Shown: positions 50,867 to 63,078 of the stretch, piece by piece | Numbering within the stretch: position 1 is the first letter of the stretch | Layout of the letters: the number at the start of each line of letters is the position of its first letter | Assembly: GCA_024305405.1 (NCBI GenBank) | Contig: JAKNDB010000107.1 | Span: 2,666,001 to 2,730,000 of the forward strand | DNA: 64,000 bases | DNA from: Dirofilaria immitis | Lineage: Eukaryota > Nematoda > Chromadorea > Rhabditida > Onchocercidae | Direction of reading: 5' to 3' | Program-made: the position numbers and the translations under genes | The notes under the pieces: model-generated | Told to the model about the DNA's origin: nothing | Database searches by the model: none | The model's input: the letters and a program-made list of their open reading frames with translations, nothing else

Positions 50867-52415
50867 CGCACAGACATCTGAAGGAAAGAAGGAAGAAGAA
50901 AGAATAACAGACCAAAGCACAAAGTCCGACATAGAGCAGTAACACGAACTTTCATTTATGATTTTCCTTCGTTCCGAGCATTTGCATTTTAGAAAAAAAA
51001 AATTGCGACCATCTCTAAAATGAGCCTAAAATTATTTCACTGAATAAGCCTAATGAAATACTAAATTGAAAGCTAATTAGCCGAGGAACCAATTTATAGC
51101 CATTGGCCATTTTATGATAGAGAACATAATTTAATTCCTATGGATGAAACATGCAAAAGAAACTAGTAACTTCTTAAAAGAATCTGAAGTGATTCTGATT
51201 CTGAATGTATATTAAATTTCACTAGGATTATTTGATGAAATATATGATATAATGTATCAATAAGGACAATATAAGTTATATTATTGAAAAATAATATAAT
51301 TTTAAATTGTTCACAAATATCTCGAGATTTTTGCAAGTTATCATATGAAGAGAACAGAGATTCTTAATAAAAGAATACTTGCATCACAATGTAGAAAATA
51401 ATCATTAGTAAAAGCGAAGTATTTAAATTGCTATCATAAATTCAAGATTTAATTATTGAGATAAGCGTGAAATATCTTTTTCACAAAAGTTTTCCTCATA
51501 TTCTTATCGGAATGCATTTGATTAATGTGTTTTCTGTTAAGTGTTTGTTATTCTGCTTATCATTCTGATTCTTGCCATATCGGGAAGGTTTTTTTTTTTT
51601 TCTGTATTGTAATAATAGAATGATCATTTTTCTTTGTTTCAACAAACAAACATTAAAATTTATTTTATTTCTCATCAAAAATTATTATTCATATTTAATC
51701 ATCTCATTAATAAACAAAATGAATGTATTCAATTCAAATTTTCTCTTAAAGAAAAAAAAAACGAAGCAGCAAATTTGCTATTTAAGAAACTTAATTCTTC
51801 GAATATTTCCAAGATGAAGAAGCAGTTTCAGTTAATTGAAAGATAAGCATTATTATCTGAGATGACATTTAGAATTCCTATATTTGGAAGCTTATAAAGA
51901 TTTAATCTCGCAAAACAATTTCGTTTCCATCAGTCGCTAAGCAATTTACGCTTAAAACTTAAACTTCTTTCTTCTTTAATTGTATTCGAGAATTCAGCAC
52001 GTGGAGTTTATACGCGTTACCCTTTCTCGAAGACAATATGATAAAAAAATTATAGTATTTTGTAAAATTATTATTTCACAAAAACTTTCAGATCTTTGAT
52101 TAAAATGCTACAGCGATATTTTCATCAATTTAAATGATGAAAAATGAATTTTTTTTCGCAAAGCTATGAAATATATTAGAAATGAAAATAACTTTGAAAA
52201 AGCATTAACATATTAAATATTCGATTTTACATTTCATTTCTCAAATCTCATCAATTTAAAATTTGAAAATAGTTTAGAGGAGAAAGTAATAAAAATATAT
52301 AAGAAATCATTAGGATAAGATTGCGTGTTGAGCGAGAATGAGGAAATGCAACAGAATTTAATGAAAATTTAGCAATATAAATAAACTACAATCGATTCCA
52401 GTCTAAGCGACTTAC

Positions 52416-52515
52416 CTGAAGATGTGATTCGGAATATAGCAATGTCAACTGAATGTTTTTCCGGAAGTTCTATCATTGATTTTGTTGATGAGATGGCACT
52501 TCTTGCTTCTGCCAT
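52416..52515 (-). CDS. first coding exon of an unknown gene
   Basis: ATG at 52515-52513 opens a 33-codon reading (MAEARSAISSTKSMIELPEK then HSVDIAIFRITSS) that ends at a consensus donor TCAG|GTAAGT (52416|52415), phase 1. An acceptor-like CATTTTAG ends at 52560, 45 bases upstream of the ATG, and in-frame stops lie between, so this is a natural first coding exon. I could not find a following exon on the minus strand. The next gene on that strand is the nuclear receptor 10 kb away, whose first exon has its own ATG and in-frame stops directly upstream, so it does not join in phase. Possible alternatives: first exon of a long-intron gene, or a 5' UTR exon with an upstream ORF. Confidence 0.4.
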
Positions 52516-52559
52516 AAAGCCAAGAATGCTGGTCCACTTCACTTTGAACTACTTTCTCC

Positions 52560-55121
52560 CTAAAATGCTAATGAATTGATTTTAAAAAACAATTAAAAAT
52601 TGCCAAGAATTGCTTTTTGGTCGTATCAGTTATATCTGAATAACTTAAAACTTGAAATTTGAATTTTGCAGCATCTTAAAATTATTTCCAACTATCAACA
52701 AATAAGGGAAATGCTGATGAATAATTTTTTCTGCCTAGTTAAAATAAATTTCTCACTTTTTATATCAATCTCGAGATCGATATAAAATTTCGTCTTCGTT
52801 TTAAAGTTATATTGAATTGTTAAAAAGAATGATTGAATTAATGAATGCGAAAAGGAAGAAATTGATTTTAAAGATGTTTCAAGCTATAAAGTTTGCATTT
52901 TTATCTTTTGGTTATCCAAATTGAAAGCCAAGCGCTTAAATTTTCCATTATTTCATTTATGATACACTTGCAGATGGAAGAATGAGGATAAAAATTATTT
53001 GGATCCATAAAAAAATTTTATGATTCAGACAGATCCGTTCATTAATCACTTTAATTTATATTTTCTAGGCATAATATTTTCTTTGGAAATGCTTGGAATG
53101 TGTTATCAACTTATCATTATCACATCATTAAGTGTTTTAAATTAAAGTATAAGATGCTAAGTTTGAAAATTATTTCGCTAACAGAAAAAAGACGAAGCAA
53201 TGAAAAAACAAATATTTAAAAAGCAAAAGAAATGCAATAATACTTAATCAACCAAACAGATCCAAAATTCAGTGCATTAAAGAAAAATCTGAATAACATC
53301 GAAATAAATTCAAAAATACGACTATTTTATATATCCATGTAAAAATTCATTCAAACTATAAATCGATCCATGATGATCATAAATAAAATCGCTTCATTTC
53401 AATAAGACATTTGAAATTCGAGAAGAAATTCGAGATTATTGTTATGAATTATTGAAAGGAGGGAGCTTCGAAGAGATTTATGATGTAACTGTCGAGTTAT
53501 TTTGCCTCGTATTTCCCTTACTGTATGTATTTCCTTCATTACAGGAATCATGAAATGACTACTGTATATGTCCCTTACGGTAGGAATTATGAAATGACTC
53601 TTACAATTTTTTGAAACATAAATTTTGATGCTTAAAATTCTCTCATAGTTACAATAGACAAATTCTTTATGATCTTTATAATCTCATTCTTCTCCATATT
53701 CATTACAGATTCATAATTCCTTCAAACAAGTTTGATATAGCAGATTTAAAGAGTGATTCTTATGAAAAACTATTTTATGGCGACTACAGTTGGGAAACAA
53801 TGATTAATGCAAATTCGATATTTCGATCATTGCATGAATCTCGAAATAAAATTTGCGAGCAAGCTACAAAATCCTTTCTTTTTTAGGAAAATTTTATCGC
53901 TTTTATCAAATAAGATCTTTATCAATCAAAACTAATCACATAATAAATTTAATAGAGCATGTTTTTCTTACTCAGTTACTTTTCATCAATCGTACTTGAA
54001 TTATATGTTTTATAGGAATTACTTAATAAGTGATCTTCTCTTCGTCAACTAAATATGAGTGTGATAATAAAAAGTTTAATTATATAACATATCGATTTTT
54101 AAATTGTATGATTTTTCTCCGATAATTCTCTGATAGCAAATTAACAGTTAATCAAATTTAATCTTTATCTATTAAAGATTGAAAACTAATAATATTTTGC
54201 AACTAGTAATACTAAATGAAATGTACGAAAAATCTTTTGTGATTGTTTATATATGAATGAATTTGTTGAATCTGTCAAAAGTGCAACAATAAAATGATCG
54301 AGAAAAGAATGTGGGATAATAGAATATATTTATTACTTTTGAGATTAGCATTTTTGCATAACTTAATATTTTCGTTATGATATAATGATTTATCTATTTT
54401 GTAAACAATTAAATGTAAACAAAAAATTTCAATTTTTAAGATAACTTTTTTTAAAATAAATTTTCAAATTTTCACAAATTATTTTTGGAAAACTTTGTCT
54501 CTCTGTTCTATGCTCCTTTATCTATTCAATTCGATCATCAATATTTATTGTTAAAAATATATTTGTTTTGCTTGTATCACGCGACGATAACATCATTTTT
54601 TTTTGATTTACAAAAAAAGGGGAAAAAGAACTTTCTTCATTCTTTTACCAATCAAATCAAAATTAATATTTGAACGGAATTTTGAGATATGAAATGGCAT
54701 TCGAAAGTGTTTCTATTAAGTTTTTTAATTCCTTTTTTTTTTGCTTTCTTATAGAAGAATCAAATGTGAGCTCAAAAATCATATCATCTATTTTGATGAA
54801 AAGAAGAACAAAGTTTGTCGAGATGTCAATGTTTTTTTACAAACATTAATTAATCAGTGTAACCTGCCTATATCAAGATATATTGTAAAATGTGCAATCT
54901 AATTTTTCATTTCTTTTTTTTTTTTCAAGAAGGAAAAAATATTTTCTATAATATAAGAAAAGTTATGAAGATTGACTGTATCAACTATGGATGATACTTT
55001 TTATCAATTATGGATGATAAGCTTTCAATCATTTTTTTTCAGAATTATCACTTAAACGTTACGTGATATTAACTTTTTATTTGTTTCTAACAAGGAAAAA
55101 TAAAAATTATTTGATAGATTA
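52560..55121. other. AT-rich non-coding DNA
   Basis: No supported gene. A 55-codon open frame at about 53380-53545 (plus) has more mixed residues than average but no ATG, splice support or family match. Confidence 0.45.
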
Positions 55122-55237
55122 AAACTCGTTGATATCAAGTTAGTTTTTGCATTATTTTGCTTTTTCTATTCGATTCACATTCCTCTTTATTCGAAATCGT
55201 TAAAAATCAAGTTTCATAACTTGATATCAACGAGTTT
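55122..55237. repeat. perfect 20-bp inverted repeat with 76-bp loop
   Basis: Left arm AAACTCGTTGATATCAAGTT (55122-55141) and right arm AACTTGATATCAACGAGTTT (55218-55237) are exact reverse complements. They could form a hairpin or be the ends of a tiny non-autonomous element. No target duplication was identified. Confidence 0.9.
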
Positions 55238-58200
55238 CAAAAGTTTTACTGAACTGTTGTCTACATATTTTTGATTAAAACGATGAAGAATTGTTTCTGC
55301 TAATATCATGTACAGAAGCACTTACACCATCATCATAAATGCTTCTAATTCTAGATTTTCAAAAATTTTATTTCTTTAATAATTTATAGAGTTTTACTTT
55401 TCATCACTTCTTTTGCAACTATAAAAATAAATTTACGCACAGATTCAAAAGAAATGATGGTAAAAATTGAAAATGTAAGCGATAATGATCGTATAATTTT
55501 AATGTATTAGAGATGCTAAGATAAAATAAGAATTCTGTAATTCTATTTTAATTATAATTATTCATCTAAAGATAAGAAATAGATCAAATCTTCTTTCATT
55601 TCAATATTTCATTAATTCTATTAAATGAATACTTTGCTTGGAATGTCTCATTGGAAAAAAAATATGTCTTCTGAATCTAACAGTCGAGATGATAAGAGCG
55701 AATAAACGAAATAATGATGATTTTTTTTTTTTGAAAAGCTATTGCATGGCAGTAGTCATGTTTAATCGTACGTCATTAATTGAATTTTCTAAGTAATGCA
55801 TTATATTAGACAACTAGATAAGTAGATTCTGTAATGAATTTAATGAAATGAATTAAGATGATTTAGAAAGACTTTCAAGAAACAGATATTTTAAGGAATC
55901 AGTTGTGAATAAATTAAGCAAAATCTTAAATGTAACATTTGAATGATCTTCCTGAATGAATAATTAAGAAATAGGTTATTGATTCTTGGTTCCAATTTAA
56001 ATTGTTACAAAAAAGACAACATATAAAATAAATTGAAACTTGACAACTTGGTTTTTATATGCAAAGGTAACGGATGGATAAACACTGAAAAAAGATATAA
56101 AAAGTTAGACAGGACAGTAATGCTGTATTTCTTCAAAAGTGTACTTTAATTTATAAATGAAATTCGAGAAAAAAGCATTGGATACAAGGAATGATCGATA
56201 AGCAAAAAGATGGAAAGAAAAATAAGCCTAGTTCGTCGTAAGAAAATTATTCATCATTGGAAGAAAACGATTTGTATTCTGTGATAAATTTTAAATAATA
56301 TAATAATATATGAATCATTTATATCACTAATCTTTTCAAACAAACAAATCAATACATTTCATAATATTTGAATATTTTCATATGATCGATCGATCGATGA
56401 TGTCGAAATTGTTTTGATATATCTGTTTAGATTAATGGTAATCATTTTATCACATTTTATCTTTTCCTATCGATATATGAGCATGCGAAAAAGAAAGAAA
56501 AAAGAAAAATGCTTGAAATAAGAAAATGGCAATAATTTTGCGAAATAATATTTAAATTTTTTTTTAAATTAAATGTGATTTTTGTACCGATGAGATTGGA
56601 AAGTTCTTTTGTGCAAAAGAATATTTATCGATGAAAATTGCATTCAATTGGCAAAATTCACATCTTCTGATTCATCCATGAAAATGACTTAAAATAAAGA
56701 ATTGAAAGAAATAAGATACAAAAGATAAATTGGCTACTATTACTTGCAAAGTTACATTTTTGTCACTTGCAAAAGTAAGTTCTTTCTAATCAAATTTTAA
56801 TATTTTGACAGGTCATCTATTTTGAAACAGCTCTTGTTTACACATGTTATTTAAGGAAACAAAAAAAATTCATACGAGCATTTTCAATGCCTCTCTTCAT
56901 TACTTTAAAATTGTCCCATCAATTCTTACATTTATCTGTTAATGAGAGACTGACTTGATTAAAATGTAATATTAAATTTTATCAACACGTGGATGATTCA
57001 GAATTATCAATACTTCAAATATGAAAATGTTTAAACTATAGCGATAACATCAAAGTTTATGAACTTTAAATTGGGATTTCTCAGTAACTACCATTAACGT
57101 TCCATGAAAGACTGAAATGATACTTTCAGGTCAGAAAAGCACAAAAGATCGAATGTTTCCTTTACTATCAGATTATTCCTCTTTTTGTTGCAAAGAAGTA
57201 AAAAAAAAGTTGCAACTATTAAAAGACAGCAAAATGTAATAATCGAATATGTTCATTTTCATTAACGATGATTTTTGAAGTTAATTTTTGTTTCGAATAC
57301 TATCATCTCAATTTTTGTATGCTTAAACATCTCATCGTTGCTTATTCTCGATCTTGAAATGTGAAACACGAATTCCTCTATGTAACATCGTTGTGAACCT
57401 TTTAGAATAGCTGCAATAATTTAATATTAAAACTAAAATTAAAATCTTTAGAAATTCTTCAAAGAAAAATAAAAATGCGACAATGTCATCTTTACAGAGA
57501 GATTAGTTCTTTCATGCACTTACATTTTTCGTAAAGTTAAAAGTGCTGATCTTTAATCATCTATTCTCGTTTCTCGTCTTATGAATAGCTAATATAAGAA
57601 TAAATGTTAAAATAAGTTTATGATAAAGAGAGAGCATTTTTAGTTAAATAATTTTTCTTACAATTAAATATAATATTTCAAATGAATACTCTATCAGATG
57701 GATCTCGACAAAGATTAGCATATAAAATTTCTCTAATATTATCTCGTCTCTTATCACTAAAACTAATAATTTCTTCAGCTTTTCAATGACATTTCTTACT
57801 AAAAAGTAATGAATAAATTTGCCAGTAATCAACGAATATTTTTAGTCTATGATTAATTTGAAAATTTTGAGTCGAACTTCTTAACATACAATACTTTGAT
57901 TTGAATCGATTATTAATTAGAATTAAGAATATTTATTCTTACGAGGTTATGAAATTAAACATAAATATTTGTGATCGTTGAAAGGAATATTCAAATTATG
58001 ATACACTCTATATTCTACTCTTATTGATCTATCTATGTTTAAATACAATAAAACTATTGACATCATATTATTGGGCAATGCTGGATTATTTGACATGTTG
58101 ACAATTGGTACCAAAATCACTAATGAAGCCAACTTTTCAAAACTTGATAGCATTATGTCATATATATTTATCAACTATATCATTACAAGATAAAATAAGG

Positions 58201-58934
58201 ATGAGTTACTCTCGTGTGTCAAATAAATGTAACATCCCATTCTCGATTATCAACATATCAAGAAGAAGTGAAGACGAGGCAATAATTTAACATTTATTGA
58301 TATAGGCATTTACTAATTTCATGTTTGCACAGTTTAAGTTCGAATCCCATGTAAACTCCACTTTCTACTTGTACTTGATATAAATTATTATAAAAGATTA
58401 ATAAGATATCAAAATGATAGTGTGATAATAACTTCAGATATGAATGATAAATTTCTAATTTCATCAATGTCATTGTTTCACGTGAGATTCCACTGGAATA
58501 AAAAAATTTGTTAAAGTTAATACAACGGACTTTATGGATTAATTAGTCGTGATCTTAGATATGCTAATTGAAAAGTTATCGTTATATTAAGTTTAACTAA
58601 TTTTTTCTAAATTTCAAAATTTGTTTCTCAATTCTTGGCAACTTTTATTTTGTGGATTGCTACATAATCATATTTCGTAGTGACTTCTTCTATATTTTAT
58701 AAAACATTCTCGTTAATTTTTTTCATTTCAAAAGAAAAAATGATCCGCTCAAATCCCCAGTAATTTTTCCAGGTAGTAAGTGATATTGCAATCTATCAAT
58801 TGATAAGATAAAATAAGTGATTGATCCGATCGCTGTAGCGCTGTGACCATCATTAATTTCACGAGCATTTAACGCGATAACATATTGCGCAGTAATGGAT
58901 TAATTCGAAGTCTGATAGTATTCTGAGAATTTTA
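55238..58934. other. AT-rich non-coding DNA
   Basis: No gene seen. Includes a (GATC)n run near 56386-56398. The right part is the upstream flank of MED4. Confidence 0.5.
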
Positions 58935-58935
58935 G
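58929..58935 (+). promoter_or_regulatory. probable spliced-leader acceptor of MED4
   Basis: AATTTTAG ends at 58935, 14 bases before the first in-frame ATG, with no upstream coding exon. Inferred to be a trans-splice site. Confidence 0.5.
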
Positions 58936-58949
58936 TACCTTCGTTTCGC

Positions 58950-61082
58950 ATGGTTTGGGGAAGTACGATGGCTGATAGATGCAGTTTAAAGGAATGCTTG
59001 CAAGAAAATACGGAAGACCTGGAAGCGACCATTAAAATGGTTTCAGATATTATTTTATTTAGCTTCTTCAATCTTTTATTTTTTCGCTCAATTGTCCATC
59101 AGTCTGTACATGTTGGCACTTTTCTGAATCATTTCCTTTTTTTCGATTCATTCTTTGCAATCCAAAAATTTTGCCTATCCTTTGTTTTTTATTATTGAGT
59201 TGAGAGATTTGTACATTTTGATTAGAATTAGATGCTCTTATCGTTATGGAGGAAACACTGGAATATAAGTGAGCAGGGTTTGGAAGAGATTTCTGAAAAA
59301 TAAGTTGGATTTATTTAATCCTGTGATCTTATTAAATCAAATATTCAATTCTTTTATTACAGATAATTGCATTTGTTTTGGACAGAGATCGAAGCTGTGG
59401 GTCACTTACATCGCTTTGTGAATCGTTCCGCAAGAAACATGCCGAGTTAACCAGATTACTTGCCAAAGGTAGGTTGACTTAAACTTTTGTAACTTTTCCA
59501 TTTTTATGCTTCTATTTGTAGTACCAGCTTATCAACAAAGAGAGCGAGAAATTCGAAGATTAGAAGCGGAAGTTGAAGCACGGGACAAAGTTCTTGGAGA
59601 TTTACAAAAGCAGTTGATGGCTGCAGAAAAGCTCATAACTAAAATGGTTTTCCAGGTATGATAAAAATTCAGTTTTGTGTTGTGATTGAGTATTATATTT
59701 CTTTATTCAAATGAATTAGGCTTGAATGTGTACGAAACTGGATTATAAAGAAAACAGTATCAAATCTACGACCAAAAAGTAAAAAAAACCGTCGGAAATA
59801 ATTCTTTTCAGTGGTTCCTGTTATTTTTCACTTTGAGACATGTATCTCCTTCAAAACAATTATTTCTAAGGCTGATAAAAAGTGAAGGAAATGCGTCAAT
59901 CAGAAGCAAACAGAGTAAACAGTGAAACGATTATTCGTTTCGCCAATCAGATCAGTAGAACATATGCTGTTGCAGCGCCACTCGGCTGGCAACTTGGCGA
60001 TACATCTCGTCCATATCCTACCGAGGCTTCTACTTTTTTATTGCTTTTTCCATTTTTTTTTCTTATTTTCATTTTTTTACCTCGTAGTGTTTTAAAAATT
60101 AGTGGATGAAAATTGCTCTTAAATTGAATATATTTGTTAGATAGTTTTCTCGTAAGTTTTCTATAAATTTCTTTATGTATCCCCATCATAAAAGTGACCG
60201 ATTTATATTCAGTAATATTATGTGAAATTTCCGCTTCAAATTGTAAAGTTTGGAATCAGAAAGTTGAATTTAAGGCAGAATTGCGTTTATCAGCACTGGC
60301 AGCTCCACGTGTAATAGTGCAGGCTGCTCCTCCAGCTTTGTCTTTGCTTCGTCAACCTACTGCTACTGCTAGTGGAATGTTACGTGGTAGCGGACGTGGC
60401 GCCTCACCAATTACGTCGTATTCAGCAGCTATGCAACAACAAAGGTATTTTTATGTTGGTTTAGTTTAATTCTCGATAGGAGGTTGATGAATCATTGCAT
60501 AGGCATTATTTGTCTCAAAATAAGAAGAGAAGATGTAGTAATACCTCTTAAAAGCAATGGGTTAATGGACGCAAATTTCATAATTATTCTTCGATTTTTA
60601 GTTTTGAATTTTGTTGGGAATAAGAATCATTTGATCTTAGATCGTGGAGTCCACGTGGCACATTCGTTCAACAGTCATCTTCATCACCTAGAGGTAGAAA
60701 TGCAGCCGGCCGCAACAGCATTATATCGCCACGGATGAACGCTGCGCCAGGTGCAAACCTATTGCAACGACGTCCATCCATTACGGGAAGTAGCTCGCAT
60801 TTATCTAGTCCTTCGTCATCCTATCAAGGTCCAATCAGAGGAGGACTTCCACCACCGATAACAAATGTCGAGCAAATGAGCTCTGACTCAAGCAGTAGTT
60901 CGAGTAGCGATGAGGGCAGCCCTCGTAATTTTCAATGTTTCACTTATATAATTTTTTCAGATGTTGAACTTAACATTTGTCATATTTTAAGTCATTGGCG
61001 CAAAAAGCTCCTTTTGCTCAAATTTCTTTTTGTTTTTGATATTGTACAAACTGTTTTTGATGTTGTGCAACTGTTTATGTAA
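58950..61082 (+). CDS. MED4: Mediator complex subunit 4 (MED4/MDT-4)
   Basis: Core subunit of the Mediator middle module, which links transcription factors to RNA polymerase II. Exons: 58950-59039, 59363-59468, 59522-59655, 59888-60025, 60275-60444 and 60641 to at least 60924. Key residues: LKECLQENTEDLEATIK, a coiled coil (REREIRRLEAEVEARDKVLG, LQKQLMAAEKLI), then the family signature IIRFANQISRTYAV...APLGWQLGD and RPYPTE, then AELRLSAL. A Pro/Ser/Arg-rich tail ends in a serine run followed by DEGSP, as in other MED4 proteins. About 307 residues to that point; human MED4 is 270. All junction phases agree, but exon 4 must end GAG|GCTTCT at 60025, a GC donor. The 3' end is uncertain: the frame runs on to TAA at 61080-61082 through AT-rich codons, across a 36-base GT...TTTTTTCAG segment at 60925-60960. 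An alternative start is ATG 58968. Confidence 0.9.
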
Positions 61083-62227
61083 ATTACTCCAGATTTATAA
61101 GTATAATCACTGACGAATACTTTTCCTACCTAATTTTACATCTTTATGGATTAAAAATCTGAATTTCTTGCCTACTAATCGTAACAAACAGAGATATAAA
61201 CAAAGTACAAATAAAAAACACTGAAATTTTTTTAACACTATCAATTTCTACATTTACAATCTGATAGTTTTTGCTTTATTAATAATCATATTTCCGCAGG
61301 TGTTTTATTTCAGATTTTTGTATTATGAACTAGTAAGCTATTTCCCTTCTCAGAAATGCTTTTTCTTTAATTACCTTGTAAATCCTATATCTCTCGCTTC
61401 ATTTGCAATTAACCAATTTTCAGATCTGGTATTTTTTTATTTTTAAAATAGCAAATGGATTTGTCAACTTTGCATATTTTAAGAATAGCTTAAATCATAT
61501 CGGAATAAAACTTTCAACTCAGAAATCTAATTTTTATGTTGTGTAATAAGAAGTTTTATTCTAATTTAGTTAGCATGAAGAATTTAATTTCAGAACAGCT
61601 AAAACTTAGAATTTTTAACAGTTAATTAGACTGAAAACAATAAGCAGTCCTTAAAGGCACACCTTCGTACGTTTTGCCTATAATGGAATTTCATACATCA
61701 TTATGTCCGCATGGGAAGTAGATAAATTGTAAAGAAATCCAAATTTGTCTAGAGGGAGGGTTTTGTGAAGTTCATAAATAATGATTTTATTGGAATTTAA
61801 TGGAGCTGTGAAAAACTATTGTTTGCGGAGGGTTTCAGTAATTTAACGTGTAGCTGAACTTTTGAACTTTTAAACTAATGATCAGCTTTTTAAAAATTCG
61901 GTAGTGTCTTATTTCCTCCCTTGCAACTAATTTATTATTATTATTTTAGTTATTATATATTTCATATTTCTCATGTTTATTATATTCATGTTTTTCTGCA
62001 AAAAATTTTCCAAAGTATTTCAGTTTTGGGTACATTTGTTTTGGTTAACAAATCCCTCCTTACATGAAGTGAATTATTCGATCAGTGTTTGGATGAATTA
62101 TTATATTATTGATCAGTCGTTGGATGTTGATTGCTGTAATTTAGTAAAAATTCCTTTAATTAAAACATAATCGGCTAAGATACGTTATATTCGATCGGAC
62201 TTTTCCATCAATTCAAATTGTATTTAG
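61083..62227. other. spacer between MED4 and the next gene
   Basis: AT-rich; no exon seen. Holds the MED4 3' UTR or a final MED4 intron. The ORF at 61973-62170 is not supported. Confidence 0.45.
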
Positions 62228-62232
62228 TGCGC

Positions 62233-63078
62233 ATGAGTGATCCGGAAAAACTGTGAATACATCGGGTTCGATCAATGCTTCTATCACATGCAATGTCCAA
62301 AAACATCCATCTCCTCAAGAACTAAACGATACTAATGCAAGTGTGTGAGATTTGATGGAATTGATTTCTTCATAGTTGGCGAATTTTTGTTTTATTGGAA
62401 TTAAATTCTTATTCTTCAGTGTTTTTGGAATTATTCTAAATGACTGATTTGCAGAATTACATGATTTTCTTGACTTGACTGATTTTGTCAATCAAAGAAT
62501 AGAAGAGGATCTAGATGAATTGTTCGTTAGTCGATATACGATGGTAAGTCATTCTGTGTTCATGCAGTATAAGAGTTATCAAAATTATTGGTTTTATAAA
62601 CAAATTATAGTTATGTTGCTGCGGAATTTCCAGGCTAATGAGCTGTACGCAGAGGTTGCAAACGGTTTTCCTGACCCAGTCACTGTCTATCCGTGGAGTA
62701 AAAGACCGAAAAGAAATTTCGATTATACGTATGCTTCCACTGAAGATTTCTTCTGTCTGGAATAATGGATAATTCATATTTTTTCATAATAGATAAAGTT
62801 TCTTAACATAAAGCAACAACTCATGAAAATTTGTTTGATATTTCGGTAGAAGTTTTGAAGTTTTGAAAACTAGAGAAAAAAATTCAGATCTTCCAACTAT
62901 GATAAGTTTCAGCGGCGATCATCGAAAACCCTGGAGAGGAGATAGTAGACGAAATGTTAGTTCAGAATGGCGAAGTAACCGGGGAAATCCAAGCTACGAC
63001 CCATATGTTCAGGAATTGAGGAAAAGACGTAATCCAACCATGGATATTATAAAGAAACAGCACACGACGAATCCTTGA
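62233..63078 (+). CDS. unknown protein downstream of MED4, three to four exons
   Basis: Exon 1 starts ATG 62233, five bases after a TTTAG acceptor (62227), and ends 62340. As written it hits TGA at 62254 (reading MSDPEKL); one more A in the A5 run 62246-62250 opens the frame to the donor and gives the phase 1 that exon 2 needs. Exon 2 is 62455-62543 (LHDFLDLTDFVNQRIEEDL, then FVSRYTM). Exon 3 starts 62634 (ANELYAEVANGFPDP, YPWSKRPKRNFDYTYAS) and either stops at TAA 62763-62765 (about 109 residues) or splices, from the GTAAAA donor at 62698, into an Arg-rich last exon 62888-63078 (HRKPWRGDSRRNVSSEWR, YDPYVQELRKRRNP, stop TGA). I do not recognise the protein. It is about 1.2-1.3 kb from the end of MED4, so an operon or even continuation of MED4 cannot be excluded. 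Confidence 0.6.

Noticed and set aside
52416..52515. Possibility that this exon is the 5' exon of the nuclear receptor gene
   Set aside because: Its phase-1 donor would run into in-frame stops before the receptor's own ATG, and the receptor starts naturally at 42173.
53380..53545. 55-codon open frame with EIRDYCYELLKGGSFEEIYD
   Set aside because: No ATG, no clear splice sites and no family resemblance; the length is not exceptional in this window.
58320..58375. GTTCGAATCC, like a tRNA B box
   Set aside because: No matching A box or acceptor-stem pairing could be found at the right distance, so no tRNA was called.
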